Shown here piece after piece: positions 54,151-63,509 of a DNA stretch of 64,000 bases. The DNA is from Curvibacter lanceolatus ATCC 14669. Lineage in GTDB: Bacteria; Pseudomonadota; Gammaproteobacteria; Burkholderiales; Burkholderiaceae_C. The DNA is taken from the NCBI RefSeq assembly GCF_000381265.1, contig NZ_KB906271.1, positions 1-64,000 on the forward strand, given 5' to 3'. The notes below the pieces were generated by a model. That model was not told the DNA's origin. It saw only the letters and a list, made by a program, of their open reading frames with translations, and did not search any database. Made by a program: the position numbers and the translations under genes. Every line of letters begins with the position of its first letter. Within the stretch, counting starts at the first letter, position 1.

Positions 54151-54729
54151 GTGTTGAAAAATTTTTGGACCCTGGTCATCGCCTGCTGCATGGCTTCTTC
54201 AAGCTGGGCCACAGCGACTTACAGCGGGACCAGTGGGACCTACAACAGCTATGCGACGCTCCTCTACAACAATACGATGTTCGTGACGGGGTCCTTCACG
54301 CTGAGCAGTCCCCTGGAGGCCAACCTCACGAACACCAACATCACCTCCCTGGTGCAGTCTTTCAGCTTCAGCGACGGTGCATCGGGCGGGCTGACGATCA
54401 CCAAGGCCAATGCCACAAGCTATACATTTGATCGCGTGAACACAGACGCCACCGGGGCCATCACCAGTGCAGACATCACCGTGAATGTGGCGGGCAAGTC
54501 GATCCGGACCTACGGTGGCGACGGCGTGGAAAGCGGCACCCAGATTTCCAACGCGCCCAACGGCATTGCCAGTGGCTTCAGTGCGGTCACGTTCACCGTG
54601 ACCATCACCGCCGACCCGGTGAGCAACACCCCTGTCCCCACCCTCTCCGAATGGGCCATGATGACCCTGGCCGGCCTGATGGTGGCTGGCGTGGCCCTGC
54701 ATCGCCGCCGTCAACTGAGCGGCTTCTGA
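54151..54729 (+). CDS. VPTL-CTERM (IPTL-type) sorted surface protein
   Basis: 192 residues from GTG 54151, with AAGGAAAG upstream; a long in-frame extension upstream has no protein character. Signal peptide (LVIACCMASSSWATA), then a Ser/Thr/Asn-rich beta-type region of about 130 residues (TYSGTSGTYNSYATLLYNNT). The C-terminus has VPTLSEW, one hydrophobic helix (AMMTLAGLMVAGVAL) and HRRRQ, the tripartite IPTL-CTERM signal recognised by XrtH-type exosortases. No exosortase is in the window. Expected fate is outer-surface anchoring or secretion. It is preceded by the P450 terminator, so it has its own promoter. Confidence 0.85.
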   Translation: MLKNFWTLVIACCMASSSWATATYSGTSGTYNSYATLLYNNTMFVTGSFTLSSPLEANLTNTNITSLVQSFSFSDGASGGLTITKANATSYTFDRVNTDATGAITSADITVNVAGKSIRTYGGDGVESGTQISNAPNGIASGFSAVTFTVTITADPVSNTPVPTLSEWAMMTLAGLMVAGVALHRRRQLSGF

Positions 54730-54789
54730 CCGAACAGGCCCCGGCCCGGGCCTGCGCGGCAGGGACCCTTCTGCCCCCCTCGCAAGGAT

Positions 54790-55596
54790 TCACCCCGCCG
54801 TCAGCGTCCCCAAACTGAGGCTGATGGCACGGGCCTCGCGCAGCACCAGCGGCGCAATCGGGCCCTTCAGGCCGGGGTCAAAACCCCCGGTGGCGCCCAG
54901 GGCGGTCAGCACCGCCACCACCCGGCCGCTGTAGTCGGTGATGGGCGCCGCCACCGCGCTGATGCCGGGCAGCAGCGAATCGCGTGCGATGGCACACCCT
55001 TGCAGCCGCACCTGATCGCGCAATTGATCCAGGGTCTGCACGCCCAGGCGGGCACGCTGCTCAGAGCTGGCCTGGGCCAGTTCGTCCTGCAGGCGGCGCC
55101 ACTGCGCTGCGTCGTCCAGCGTGCTCAGAAACACCTGCCCGGTGGCCGACCACAGGGCGGGCAGCACCGAGCCCGCACGCACATTGATGGTGACGGGCAG
55201 CAGCGGCTCTTCGAACCGCATGATGGTGGGGCCCAGATTGCCCATGATGGCCAGGAAGCAGGTCACGCCCAATTCATCGCGCAGGCGGATCAGAGCCGGC
55301 TCGCTGCGGCGCACAGGGTCGTTCTGGCGCATCGCCGCCAGGCCGATCTGGATGGCCTCAGGCCCCAGGCGGTAGTGCTGGCTGCTGCTGTCCTGCACCA
55401 CCAGGTCTTCCTGGATCAGGCTGGCGAGGTAGCGGTGCACCTTGGCGGTGCTTTCGTCCACGGCCGTCGCCACAGCGGTCAGGCTGGCGGTGCCCCCCAG
55501 GCGGGCCAACGCCTTCAGGATGCCCATGCCCATTTCGGCCGACTGCACGCGCTGGCGTCGCTCGGGGGTGCGGGGTGGGCTCGGGTCTTCACTCAT
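54790..55596 (-). CDS. IclR-family transcriptional regulator
   Basis: 268 residues from ATG 55596. N-terminal winged helix (GILKALARLGGTASLTAVAT, DESTAKVHRYLASLIQEDL), then the IclR effector domain: ELGVTCFLAIMGNLGPTIMR, LPALWSATGQVFLSTL, GCAIARDSLLPGISAVAAPI, GRVVAVLTALGATGGF. It likely senses an aromatic or carboxylic compound. Divergent from the Bug receptor; site B lies between them, and a near-identical site A is upstream of the P450. I infer it controls both. Confidence 0.92.
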   Translation of the reverse strand: MSEDPSPPRTPERRQRVQSAEMGMGILKALARLGGTASLTAVATAVDESTAKVHRYLASLIQEDLVVQDSSSQHYRLGPEAIQIGLAAMRQNDPVRRSEPALIRLRDELGVTCFLAIMGNLGPTIMRFEEPLLPVTINVRAGSVLPALWSATGQVFLSTLDDAAQWRRLQDELAQASSEQRARLGVQTLDQLRDQVRLQGCAIARDSLLPGISAVAAPITDYSGRVVAVLTALGATGGFDPGLKGPIAPLVLREARAISLSLGTLTAG

Positions 55597-55694
55597 CAAT
55601 GGGTTCCTGGCTGTGGGAGGGCAACACGCCATTATGGGCAGGCGCAGCCCCCGGCCAGAGGCCTCCGGCCCCCTGGTGAAAGCCCTAGCAGAAA

Positions 55695-55726
55695 ATTACG
55701 CATTGCGAAGTATTCTTACGCATTGA
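55695..55726. promoter_or_regulatory. Operator-like element between iclR-type gene and Bug receptor (site B)
   Basis: ATTACGCATTGCG at 55695-55707 and TTACGCATT at 55716-55724, TTACGC repeats 20 bases apart, with TATTCT between (55711-55716). It matches site A (51513-51540) in sequence and spacing. Position in the divergent promoter fits autoregulation by the IclR protein. Confidence 0.65.
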
Positions 55727-55764
55727 CCATTGAGAACCCACAAACTGCCTTTCGGAGCCCCCAC

Positions 55765-56745
55765 TTGAAAAAATTCGTCCGTGCCTGCCTGCTGGCCCTG
55801 CCTGTTCTGCTGGGCCTCCAGGCCGCGCCCACCCTGGCCCAGGCCAATTACCCGAACAAGCCCGTGCGCTGGATCGTGCCCTACCCTGCAGGGGGTGGCT
55901 CTGACTTTCTGGCCCGCACCATCAGCCAGGCCTGGGCGACCAGCAGCGGGCAGACGGTGGTGATCGACAACAAGCCCGGCGGCAACACCGCCATCGGCGC
56001 GGTCGAAACGGTGCGCTCGGCGCCCGATGGCTACACCATCCTGTCGGCCGACAACGGCACCATGGTGTTCAACCCGGCGCTGTACTCCAAGCTGTCGTAC
56101 GACCCGGTCAAGGACCTGGCCCCGGTGACGCTGATGGGGCGCTTTCCGATGATTCTGGTGGTGGGCCCGGGCTCGGACGCCAAGGATGCCAAAGACTTCA
56201 TCGCCAAGGCCAAGGCCCGCCCCGGCAGCATCAACTATGGCTCGGCCGGCGCCGGCAGCCCGCATCACCTGGCCATGGAAATGCTCAAGGTCGAGGCCAA
56301 GCTGCACCTGGTGCACATCCCCTACCGCGGTGCCGCCCCGGCCCTGGCCGACCTGGTGGGCGGGCAGATTCCGGCCATGATGGTTGACATGGCCGCTGGC
56401 GCCGGCTTCATCAAAGCCGGCAAGGTTCGCCCGCTGGCCGTGGCCAACCCGACCCGCCTGCCGCAGTTGCCCGATGTGCCCACCTTTGCCGAGATCGGCC
56501 TGAAGAACGTCGAGGCTGCAGCCCTGGTGGGCCTGGTGGCGCCGGCCGGCACCCCGGTCGAGGTAGTGAACTCGCTGCAAAAGCAGATCGCGGCAGCCAT
56601 CGCCCAGCCCGCAGTCAAACAGCGCCTGATCGATTTCGGTGTGGAACCGGTGGGCAACACGCCGCGCGAATACACTGAACTGCTGCGCAAGGAAACCGTG
56701 CGCTGGCACCGCATCATCAAGGACCAGGGCATCTCGCTCGACTGA
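55765..56745 (+). CDS. Bug/TctC-family periplasmic solute receptor
   Basis: 326 residues from TTG 55765, chosen because GGAG lies seven to ten bases upstream and a clean signal peptide follows (KKFVRACLLALPVLLGLQAA). Then YPNKPVRWIVPYPAGGGSDF, VVIDNKPGGNTAIGAVETVR, YGSAGAGSPHHLAMEML, HIPYRGAAPALADLVGGQIP and LVGLVAPAGTPVEVVNSLQK. The ligand may be the P450 substrate or a product, given the shared operator-like element; that is an inference. Followed by a terminator. Confidence 0.92.
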   Translation: MKKFVRACLLALPVLLGLQAAPTLAQANYPNKPVRWIVPYPAGGGSDFLARTISQAWATSSGQTVVIDNKPGGNTAIGAVETVRSAPDGYTILSADNGTMVFNPALYSKLSYDPVKDLAPVTLMGRFPMILVVGPGSDAKDAKDFIAKAKARPGSINYGSAGAGSPHHLAMEMLKVEAKLHLVHIPYRGAAPALADLVGGQIPAMMVDMAAGAGFIKAGKVRPLAVANPTRLPQLPDVPTFAEIGLKNVEAAALVGLVAPAGTPVEVVNSLQKQIAAAIAQPAVKQRLIDFGVEPVGNTPREYTELLRKETVRWHRIIKDQGISLD

Positions 56746-56853
56746 GGCCTCGGCGCGGCGCCCACACCGAGACCGATATCCCGGCACGGTGATTGCTTGC
56801 CTGGTGCATGCCGTCCTAGGGGACTGGTGCGCGCCAGTCACCCCACGCAGCGG

Positions 56854-56885
56854 CCAGATCGTCTCGGGACGATCTGGTCGTTTTT
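56854..56885 (+). terminator. Rho-independent terminator after the Bug receptor
   Basis: Perfect ten-base stem CCAGATCGTC / GACGATCTGG (56854-56863, 56868-56877) with a four-base loop, then TCGTTTTT. It lies just upstream of the chemoreceptor gene. Confidence 0.93.
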
Positions 56886-56909
56886 CATTCCAATTCCCAA
56901 ACCTGCACG

Positions 56910-58508
56910 ATGTTCACCACCCGCCTGTCGATCGCCAAAAAGCTGGCCTCCCTGCTCTGCCTCATCCTGGCGCTGTTTCTTTGCAGCGGGCTGTACGGCA
57001 TCTTCAAGCTGCGTGCCATCACACAGGAGATGAACACCATGTTCGACCAGTCGCTGGCTGTCGAACGCATCGCCAGCGACTGGTACCGCAACTTCACCAA
57101 CGCCGTGCAGCGCACCACCGCCACCGTGAAAAGCAGTGACCCGGCCCTGGCCACGCTGTTCAGCGCCATCGCCATCGAAGGCAGCAAGCAGTCGAGCGTG
57201 CAGCAGCAGCAGATCAAGGAGCGCCTGGTGGACGAAGGCGACAAGAAGCTGTTTGCCGAGATCGGCGAGCACCGCAAGGTCTTCCTGTCCGTGCGTGACG
57301 AGATCAACAAGCTCAAGGCCGCAGGCGACGCCGCGGGTGCCGAGCAGATGTTCAACGACAAGTACATGCCGGTGTCCACGGCCACCGACGGCAAGATCAA
57401 GGAGCTGTTGTCGCGGCAACGCCAGCGCCTGGACGAAGCGGGCGAGCGCATCCGCTCGGCCAGCACCCAGGCCACCACCCTGCTCTCGGTGCTGTGCGCC
57501 GGCTCGATCCTGCTGGCGGCGCTGCTGGCCTGGCGCATCTCGCTGAGCATCACCCGCCCGCTGCAGGATGCCCGCGAAGTGGCCCACAAGATCGCCAACA
57601 TGGACCTGTCTGGCAACGTGATCCAGGTGCACAGCGGCGACGAGACCGGCGAGTTGCTGCAGGCCTTGTCGAGCATGCGCACCGCCCTGGAAACCACGCT
57701 GCTCGATGTGCGCCAGGTGGCCGACCACATCGCCACCGCCACGGGCGAGATTGCCTCGGGCAACGCCGATCTGAGCCACCGCACCGAAGACACGGCCACG
57801 CACCTGCAGTCCACCGCCAGCGCGATGGAGCAGCTGAGCGCCACGGTGCACCAGTCGGCCGATGCCGCCAGCACCGCCAACCAGTTGGCCAGCACCGCTG
57901 CCTCGGTGGCGGCGCGCGGTGGCGAGGTGGTGTCCAAGGTGGTGACCACCATGGACGAGATCAACCAGAGCTCGCGCAAGATCAACGACATCATCGGTGT
58001 GATCGATGGCATCGCGTTCCAGACCAACATCCTGGCCTTGAATGCAGCCGTCGAGGCCGCCCGTGCGGGTGAGCAGGGTCGCGGCTTTGCCGTGGTGGCC
58101 GGTGAGGTGCGCAACCTGGCCCAGCGCAGCGCCCAGGCCGCACGCGAGATCAAGGGCCTGATCGGCACCTCGGTCGAGAAGGTGAGCGACGGAACCCGCC
58201 TGGTGCAAGAGGCGGGCAGCACCATGCAGGACATCGTCAACAGCGTTCAGCGGGTGAGCGACATCATTGGCGAGATCACGGCGGCCTCGGTGGAGCAATC
58301 CAACGGCATCCGCCAGGTCAGCACCTCGGTCACGCAGCTCGATCAGATGACCCAGCAGAACGCGGCGCTGGTGGAAGAGTCGGCGGCTGCGGCCCAGAGC
58401 CTGCGCGAGCAGGCGGCCCGCCTGGCCGACACGGTGGGCCGCTTCAAACTGCGCCAGGGGGCACCGGCCCTGGCCCAGGCAGGATCACGCCAAGCGTTGC
58501 TGCGCTGA
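56910..58508 (+). CDS. Methyl-accepting chemotaxis protein
   Basis: 532 residues. First helix about 13-33, four-helix-bundle type periplasmic domain to about 190 ([20 protein letters not shown]), second helix about 191-211, HAMP, then a long signalling hairpin with the conserved tip [20 protein letters not shown] and [20 protein letters not shown]. No C-terminal receptor-tether pentapeptide of the NWETF type is seen. Length and layout match class 36H receptors of beta-proteobacteria. Ligand unknown; being next to a Bug receptor does not by itself imply a shared ligand. Confidence 0.95.
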   Translation: MFTTRLSIAKKLASLLCLILALFLCSGLYGIFKLRAITQEMNTMFDQSLAVERIASDWYRNFTNAVQRTTATVKSSDPALATLFSAIAIEGSKQSSVQQQQIKERLVDEGDKKLFAEIGEHRKVFLSVRDEINKLKAAGDAAGAEQMFNDKYMPVSTATDGKIKELLSRQRQRLDEAGERIRSASTQATTLLSVLCAGSILLAALLAWRISLSITRPLQDAREVAHKIANMDLSGNVIQVHSGDETGELLQALSSMRTALETTLLDVRQVADHIATATGEIASGNADLSHRTEDTATHLQSTASAMEQLSATVHQSADAASTANQLASTAASVAARGGEVVSKVVTTMDEINQSSRKINDIIGVIDGIAFQTNILALNAAVEAARAGEQGRGFAVVAGEVRNLAQRSAQAAREIKGLIGTSVEKVSDGTRLVQEAGSTMQDIVNSVQRVSDIIGEITAASVEQSNGIRQVSTSVTQLDQMTQQNAALVEESAAAAQSLREQAARLADTVGRFKLRQGAPALAQAGSRQALLR

Positions 58509-58523
58509 AACCCGACGCCGAGG

Positions 58524-59846
58524 TCAGTCCGGCGATGCCGGGGGATCAGCCGGGGCGGCCGGCGCCTTGTGACGCTGGCGCAAGGCCTTGAAATCACCCA
58601 GCTTGAGCCCCTCAGGCAGGCTTTTCAGAACGGGTAGCCGCCACTTGCCTTGCCCGACCCGCTGTGAGCGGTAAATGCCGGTGTGGCCAGAAAACAGATA
58701 GGCCGCCACGCAGGCCAGCAGCGCATGGACACCGATGTCGGCACCGAACAGTTCCATGGCCATGAAAGTGCAGGCCAGCGGGGTGTTGGCCGCACCGGCA
58801 AAAACCGCCACAAAGCCCAGCGCGGCCAGAAAACCCAGCGGTAGGTGCAGCAGCGGCGCCAGCGCATTGCCCAGCGTGGCCCCGATGTAGAACAGCGGCG
58901 TCACCTCGCCACCCTTGAAGCCGCTGCCCAACGAAGCGATGGTGAAGGCCATCTTGGCGGCGAAATCCCATGGCGCCAGGGGGTGTTGGAAAGCCTCGAC
59001 GATCACTGGAATGCCCAGGCCGGCATAGCGCCAGGCATCCAGCCCCCACAGGGCTGCCGCCACCAGCAAGCCACCCAGCAGCGGACGCAGCGGCGCGTAA
59101 GCAATGTGACGCCGGAACCAGGCTGACAAGGCATGCGTGCCGTTGGCAAACACCATGCCCACCAGGCCGAACAGCACCCCGGCCAACAGCACGGCCACCA
59201 CGTTCCAGCCCCCCAGAGCCGGGATCAAGCCGGCGGCGTAGTGGGTGTGGTGCACGCCCCACAAGGTGGTGACCTGATCGCCCACCACGGCCGCCAGCGC
59301 ACAGGCCAACAAGGCGTCGTGGCGCAGGCGACCGATGGCCAGCACTTCAAGGGCAAACACCGCGCCCGCCAGCGGGGTGCCGAAGACCGAGGCAAAGCCC
59401 GCGCTGATGCCCGCCATCAGCACGATGCGGCGCTCGGCGGCCTCCAGCTTCAGCAGCCGGGTGAGCTGGTCGGCCAGCGAGCCCCCCATCTGCACAGCCG
59501 TGCCCTCGCGCCCGACCGAGGCACCAAACAGGTGCGAAATCACCGTACTCAGGAGAATCAGGGGGGCCATGCGCAGCGGCACCACGTGGCGCGGGTCATG
59601 GATCTCGTCGATCAGCAGGTTGTTTCCCGCCTCCACGGGTTGCCCCACGCGCAGGTAGACCCAGCCCACGGCAAAACCGGCCAGGGGCAAGCCCCAGACG
59701 ATCCAGCGGTGGGCCTCGCGCCATTGGGTGGCCGCATCGAGCATGACCAGAAACAGGGCTGAGGCCGAGCCCGCCAACAAACCCACCACACAGGCCAGCA
59801 GCAACCAGCGCAGGGTCAGCGGAAAGAGGGCCAATTGCTCATTCAT
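58524..59846 (-). CDS. CLC-family anion antiporter with fluoride-type (CLC-F) motifs
   Basis: 440 residues from ATG 59846, about ten or more membrane helices. The selectivity segments differ from chloride CLCs: GNNLL (74-78) takes the place of GSGIP, and GREGTAVQM (112-120) takes the place of GREGPTVQ. These are features described for CLC-F fluoride/proton antiporters. SLGSGFKGGEVTPLFYIGAT and ANTPLACTFMAMELFG correspond to later CLC motifs. No fluoride riboswitch was recognised upstream, so the specificity call is moderate. Confidence 0.8.
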   Translation of the reverse strand: MNEQLALFPLTLRWLLLACVVGLLAGSASALFLVMLDAATQWREAHRWIVWGLPLAGFAVGWVYLRVGQPVEAGNNLLIDEIHDPRHVVPLRMAPLILLSTVISHLFGASVGREGTAVQMGGSLADQLTRLLKLEAAERRIVLMAGISAGFASVFGTPLAGAVFALEVLAIGRLRHDALLACALAAVVGDQVTTLWGVHHTHYAAGLIPALGGWNVVAVLLAGVLFGLVGMVFANGTHALSAWFRRHIAYAPLRPLLGGLLVAAALWGLDAWRYAGLGIPVIVEAFQHPLAPWDFAAKMAFTIASLGSGFKGGEVTPLFYIGATLGNALAPLLHLPLGFLAALGFVAVFAGAANTPLACTFMAMELFGADIGVHALLACVAAYLFSGHTGIYRSQRVGQGKWRLPVLKSLPEGLKLGDFKALRQRHKAPAAPADPPASPD

Positions 59847-59982
59847 CTTGGGGGCTTCGGTGGGCTGGGAAGGGATGGCCCGCCGCCTGGGCCGGCACCG
59901 CGGGATCTTAACAAAGGGTCTGCGCCAATCCGGCGCGCCCCAGGGCCCGGCTTCGAGCGGAAGCCGCACAGCACAGTGTAGG

Positions 59983-62900
59983 ATGCTAGTAACGTCTAAT
60001 TACAATTTGCGAAGAGGCCGAGCCCTGAAAGCCCCCACGACCTTGACCGCATCCGACAGCCCACAGATCCAGGCGCGCCCCAAGCCGGTTCCCCCAGCCA
60101 GACGCTGGCAGGGGCCGGCCAGGACCTGGGGCGCCTTGCTGGTACTGCTGCTGGCCTGCGCCATGTACTGGGTGCAGTTGCTGCACGAACAGTCCGAGCA
60201 ATTGAACAGTGCGCAAGACCAGATTCGCTTGCGTGCTGCGCAGCTCTCACGCGCCATGGCATCCCAGGTGGGAACGCAGGTGGCAGGCCTGGACTACCTG
60301 GCGCGCACCCTGGCCCAGCTGGAGGGCGAACCCGACCCCGGCCACGCCCGCCGCATGCAGGCCGTGCGCTCGGCCATGCAGAGTTACCCTGAAGGCAGCC
60401 TGGTACAGATCGCGGTGGCAGACGCCACGGGCCAGGTGGTGTATTCCACCCAAAGTCAGGGTGCTCCACGCCCCGCCGTGTCGATCGCGGATCGTGAGCA
60501 CTTTCGCGCCCACACCCACGGTGAGCCCCCCACCCTGTTCATCAGTCACCCGGTGTTGGGCCGCATCTCGGGACGTTGGACCCTGCAGTTCACCTACCCG
60601 GTGCTGCGTGGGGGGGAATTCAGCGGTGTGGTGGTGCTGTCCGTGCCGCCAAGCTATCTGTCTGGCAAGCTGCGAGAAACCCTGACCGGCGGCCATGACG
60701 TTGCCCTGCTGGCCCATCAGGACGGCGCCTATCTGGCCCGCTCGCGCCAGGAAGAGCAAAGCATGACACGCCGGGTGCCCCCAGATCGCGAGTTCATGAC
60801 AAGGCCTGAGCTCAACCATGGCGAGTACCTGATCACCTCGGGCATCGACGGTATCGAGCGCTTCTATGCCTGGCAGCGGCTGCGTGACTACCCGGTGCTG
60901 GTGAGTGTGGGGCTGGAACGTGCCAGCGCGCTGGCCGGGGTGCACCGCAACATCCGCGACAGCCGTTTGCGCAACGGCCTGTCCACGGTCTTGCTTCTAG
61001 CCAGTGCCGCTTGGATCGCCTGGTTGTTTACCCGGGTTCAGCGTGAGCGGCACGCGCTGCAGCTGCAACACCAGCGCTATGAACTGGCCCTGGAAGGTGG
61101 TGCCCTGGGGGCCTGGGCGCTGGACGTGAAGACCGGCATGCTGAACCTGGATGCCCGCCTGAGCGACGCCCTTGGCCTGGGCTCGGGCGAGTTGGAGCCC
61201 AGCCTGCAAGGCCTGTCGCGGCAGGCCGACCCACTCGACTGGAGCCGCTTGCGCACCGCCCTGGAGGCCCACCTGAGCGGCGCCAGCGAACGCTTCGAAC
61301 ACGTGATCCGCATGCGTGGCAGGCATGGCGTGGCCTGCTGGATCCAGTGGCGTGGCCGATGCACGCAGTGGGATGCAGACGGAACCCCACGGAAACTGCA
61401 TGGCACGTTGCAGGACATCACCCTCCAGCGCGAGACCGAAGCGGCACGCATCGAACTGCAAAGACGCCTCAGCAAGCTGATGGCGCAGGTGCCAGGGGTG
61501 GTGTACCAATACCGGCTGGACCCACAGCAACGCGCCAGCATCCCCTACGCGAGCCCGGGCATCGAACGCCTTTTCGGCCTCAGTGCAGAGTCGGTGCTGT
61601 ACGACGCCAGCCCGTTGGCCAAGCGCATCCACCCAGCGGACCAAAAGGCACTGGCGCAAGCGATTGCCCAGTCGGCGCGCGACCTGACCCCCTGGCATGG
61701 CGAATACCGGCTGCTGCTGGACAACGGTGACATCCGATGGCTGGCCGGCAGCGCCAACCCCGAGCGCGAGGCCGATGGTGGCACCCTGTGGCACGGCTAC
61801 AGCCAGGACGTGACAGAGCGGCACGAGGTGCTCGATGCCCTGCGCCAGAGCGAGGCACGCCTGCGTCTCACGGTGGCCGCCGTGCGCGATGGCCTGTGGC
61901 GCTGGGACAGCGTGAAGAACCACATCGAGCTCGATGCCCGTTGCCTGGAAATTCTGGACCACCCGGCCCAGGGCCACCGGATTCGTTTCGATGCCTGGGC
62001 AGATCAGTTGCATCCGGACGAACGCGAGCGCGTGATCGAGGAACTGCAGCGCCAATTGGCCCTGGGGGAGGTTTTCGGACTGGAGTTGCGCATGCGCACT
62101 TCAGCCGGAGACTGGCGTTGGGTGGAGTTGCGTGGTCGGGTGGCGCAAGGCGGCCGCCAGCCGACCACGCAGGTGATCGGCACCCTGAGCGACATCAGTC
62201 AGCGCATGGCCGAGGCCCAGCTGCGCCAGGCACTGCTCGACAACGCCGGGGCGATCCTGTTCATCGTGGGCCCGGATCGGCACGTGCAACTGTGCAACCA
62301 ACGGGCCGTGGACACCTTCTCGGATGGCTGCCTGCCCCTGGTCGGGCGCGACATTCGCTTTATCCATCCCGATGAGGCCTCGTATGAGGCTTTCGGCCAG
62401 CAATACCCAGCGGTTCGCGCCGGCCAGGAGTCGCGCCTGGACAGCCTGCTGCGTGTGGCCGGTGGCGCCTTGCGCTGGTTCTCGATCCGCGGCACCTTGC
62501 TGAACCCGCAGCAGCCCCAGGGGGCGCTGATCTGGACGCTGGTGGACACCACCGAGCAGCGCCAGGCCGAGCAGGCCCTGGGGGCGGCGCGCACACACCT
62601 GCTGGAGGTGATCCGGCACTTTCCCGGAGGCGTGCTGGTGCAGGATTCGGACGGTTCGGTGCTGACGGTCAACCCCGCCTTGTGCGAATTGATCGGGGAT
62701 GGCTGCACGCCGGAGGAGCTGATCGGGCTGTCTCGGGTGGATGTGCGCCGACGCGTCGGGCGCTGCGTGCTGCGCAGCCGGCCGCTGCGGCAGACGCTGG
62801 AGGGCTCGCTCAACGGGCAGGAGCTGGAATTGCCCGATGGGCGCACGATGAGCATTGAACAGATTCGCCTGGGCGACGAAGGCTCAGAACAAGGCTGGCT

Positions 62901-63453
62901 GTGGATTGTTCACGACATCACCCGACACCGCCGCCGAGAGCGGGATCTGCGCCGGCTCGCTGCCACGGACTCCCTGACCGGACTGAGCAACCGGGGCAAC
63001 TTCATCGAGCAGGTGGAACGCGCCGTGACCGACGTGGCCCAAGGGGGCCATGGGGGCTGCTTCCTGATGCTGGACCTGGACCATTTCAAGCTGATCAACG
63101 ACAGCCGAGGCCATGCCGCAGGGGATGCGGTGCTGATCCACTTTGCCCGCCTGCTGCAGCACAACCTGCTGCGCGAAGGTGATCTGCCCGGTCGGCTCGG
63201 GGGTGAGGAGTTCGGTGTGCTGCTGCCCCACACCACCGCCGAGCAGGGCCTGGCCATCGCCGAGCGCCTGCGCGCTGCGGTGGCCGACAGTCTGATCGAC
63301 GTGGGCTCGGCCGTCCCGGTGCGGCTGACGGTGAGCATTGGGCTGACCCTGCTGCAGCAGGATTCGGCCCACGTGCTGGCCCAGGCCGACAGCGCTTTGT
63401 ACCAGGCCAAGCACCAGGGGCGTAACCAGGTGGTGTTGGCAGCGCCCTTGTGA
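59983..63453 (+). CDS. Cache-PAS-GGDEF diguanylate cyclase
   Basis: About 1156 residues from ATG 59983; the true start could be a little further downstream, near a TTG/CTG around 60008-60026. First helix about 48-66, Cache-type periplasmic sensor to about 330 (ADREHFRAHTHGEPPTLFIS, GISGRWTLQFTYPVL-type strand), second helix about 335-350, then four to five PAS/PAC modules (PAC signatures TLQDIT, YSQDVTERHE, TLSDISQRM, WTLVDTTEQRQ and IVHDITRHRRR). C-terminal GGDEF domain: ATDSLTGLSNRGNFIEQVER, LMLDLDHFKLINDSRGHAAG and GGEEF, the active variant. It makes cyclic di-GMP. Confidence 0.93.
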   Translation: MLVTSNYNLRRGRALKAPTTLTASDSPQIQARPKPVPPARRWQGPARTWGALLVLLLACAMYWVQLLHEQSEQLNSAQDQIRLRAAQLSRAMASQVGTQVAGLDYLARTLAQLEGEPDPGHARRMQAVRSAMQSYPEGSLVQIAVADATGQVVYSTQSQGAPRPAVSIADREHFRAHTHGEPPTLFISHPVLGRISGRWTLQFTYPVLRGGEFSGVVVLSVPPSYLSGKLRETLTGGHDVALLAHQDGAYLARSRQEEQSMTRRVPPDREFMTRPELNHGEYLITSGIDGIERFYAWQRLRDYPVLVSVGLERASALAGVHRNIRDSRLRNGLSTVLLLASAAWIAWLFTRVQRERHALQLQHQRYELALEGGALGAWALDVKTGMLNLDARLSDALGLGSGELEPSLQGLSRQADPLDWSRLRTALEAHLSGASERFEHVIRMRGRHGVACWIQWRGRCTQWDADGTPRKLHGTLQDITLQRETEAARIELQRRLSKLMAQVPGVVYQYRLDPQQRASIPYASPGIERLFGLSAESVLYDASPLAKRIHPADQKALAQAIAQSARDLTPWHGEYRLLLDNGDIRWLAGSANPEREADGGTLWHGYSQDVTERHEVLDALRQSEARLRLTVAAVRDGLWRWDSVKNHIELDARCLEILDHPAQGHRIRFDAWADQLHPDERERVIEELQRQLALGEVFGLELRMRTSAGDWRWVELRGRVAQGGRQPTTQVIGTLSDISQRMAEAQLRQALLDNAGAILFIVGPDRHVQLCNQRAVDTFSDGCLPLVGRDIRFIHPDEASYEAFGQQYPAVRAGQESRLDSLLRVAGGALRWFSIRGTLLNPQQPQGALIWTLVDTTEQRQAEQALGAARTHLLEVIRHFPGGVLVQDSDGSVLTVNPALCELIGDGCTPEELIGLSRVDVRRRVGRCVLRSRPLRQTLEGSLNGQELELPDGRTMSIEQIRLGDEGSEQGWLWIVHDITRHRRRERDLRRLAATDSLTGLSNRGNFIEQVERAVTDVAQGGHGGCFLMLDLDHFKLINDSRGHAAGDAVLIHFARLLQHNLLREGDLPGRLGGEEFGVLLPHTTAEQGLAIAERLRAAVADSLIDVGSAVPVRLTVSIGLTLLQQDSAHVLAQADSALYQAKHQGRNQVVLAAPL

Positions 63454-63468
63454 ACGCCGCGGGTCCCG

Positions 63469-63498
63469 CACCGGGCGCACCTCACCCGCCCGGTGTTT
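63469..63498. terminator. Hairpin between convergent genes, probable terminator
   Basis: Perfect nine-base stem CACCGGGCG / CGCCCGGTG (63469-63477, 63487-63495) followed by TTT on the plus strand, between the diguanylate cyclase and ccoG stops. Confidence 0.7.
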
Positions 63499-63509
63499 GT
63501 GCGAAGGCC

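Noticed and set aside
56838-58298. Two long minus-strand open frames opposite the chemoreceptor
   Set aside because: Shadows of the highly biased coiled-coil coding sequence of the receptor.
59847-59980. Fluoride riboswitch upstream of the CLC-F-like gene
   Set aside because: I looked for the conserved GGCGATGG-type core and pseudoknot partners on the minus strand and did not find them.
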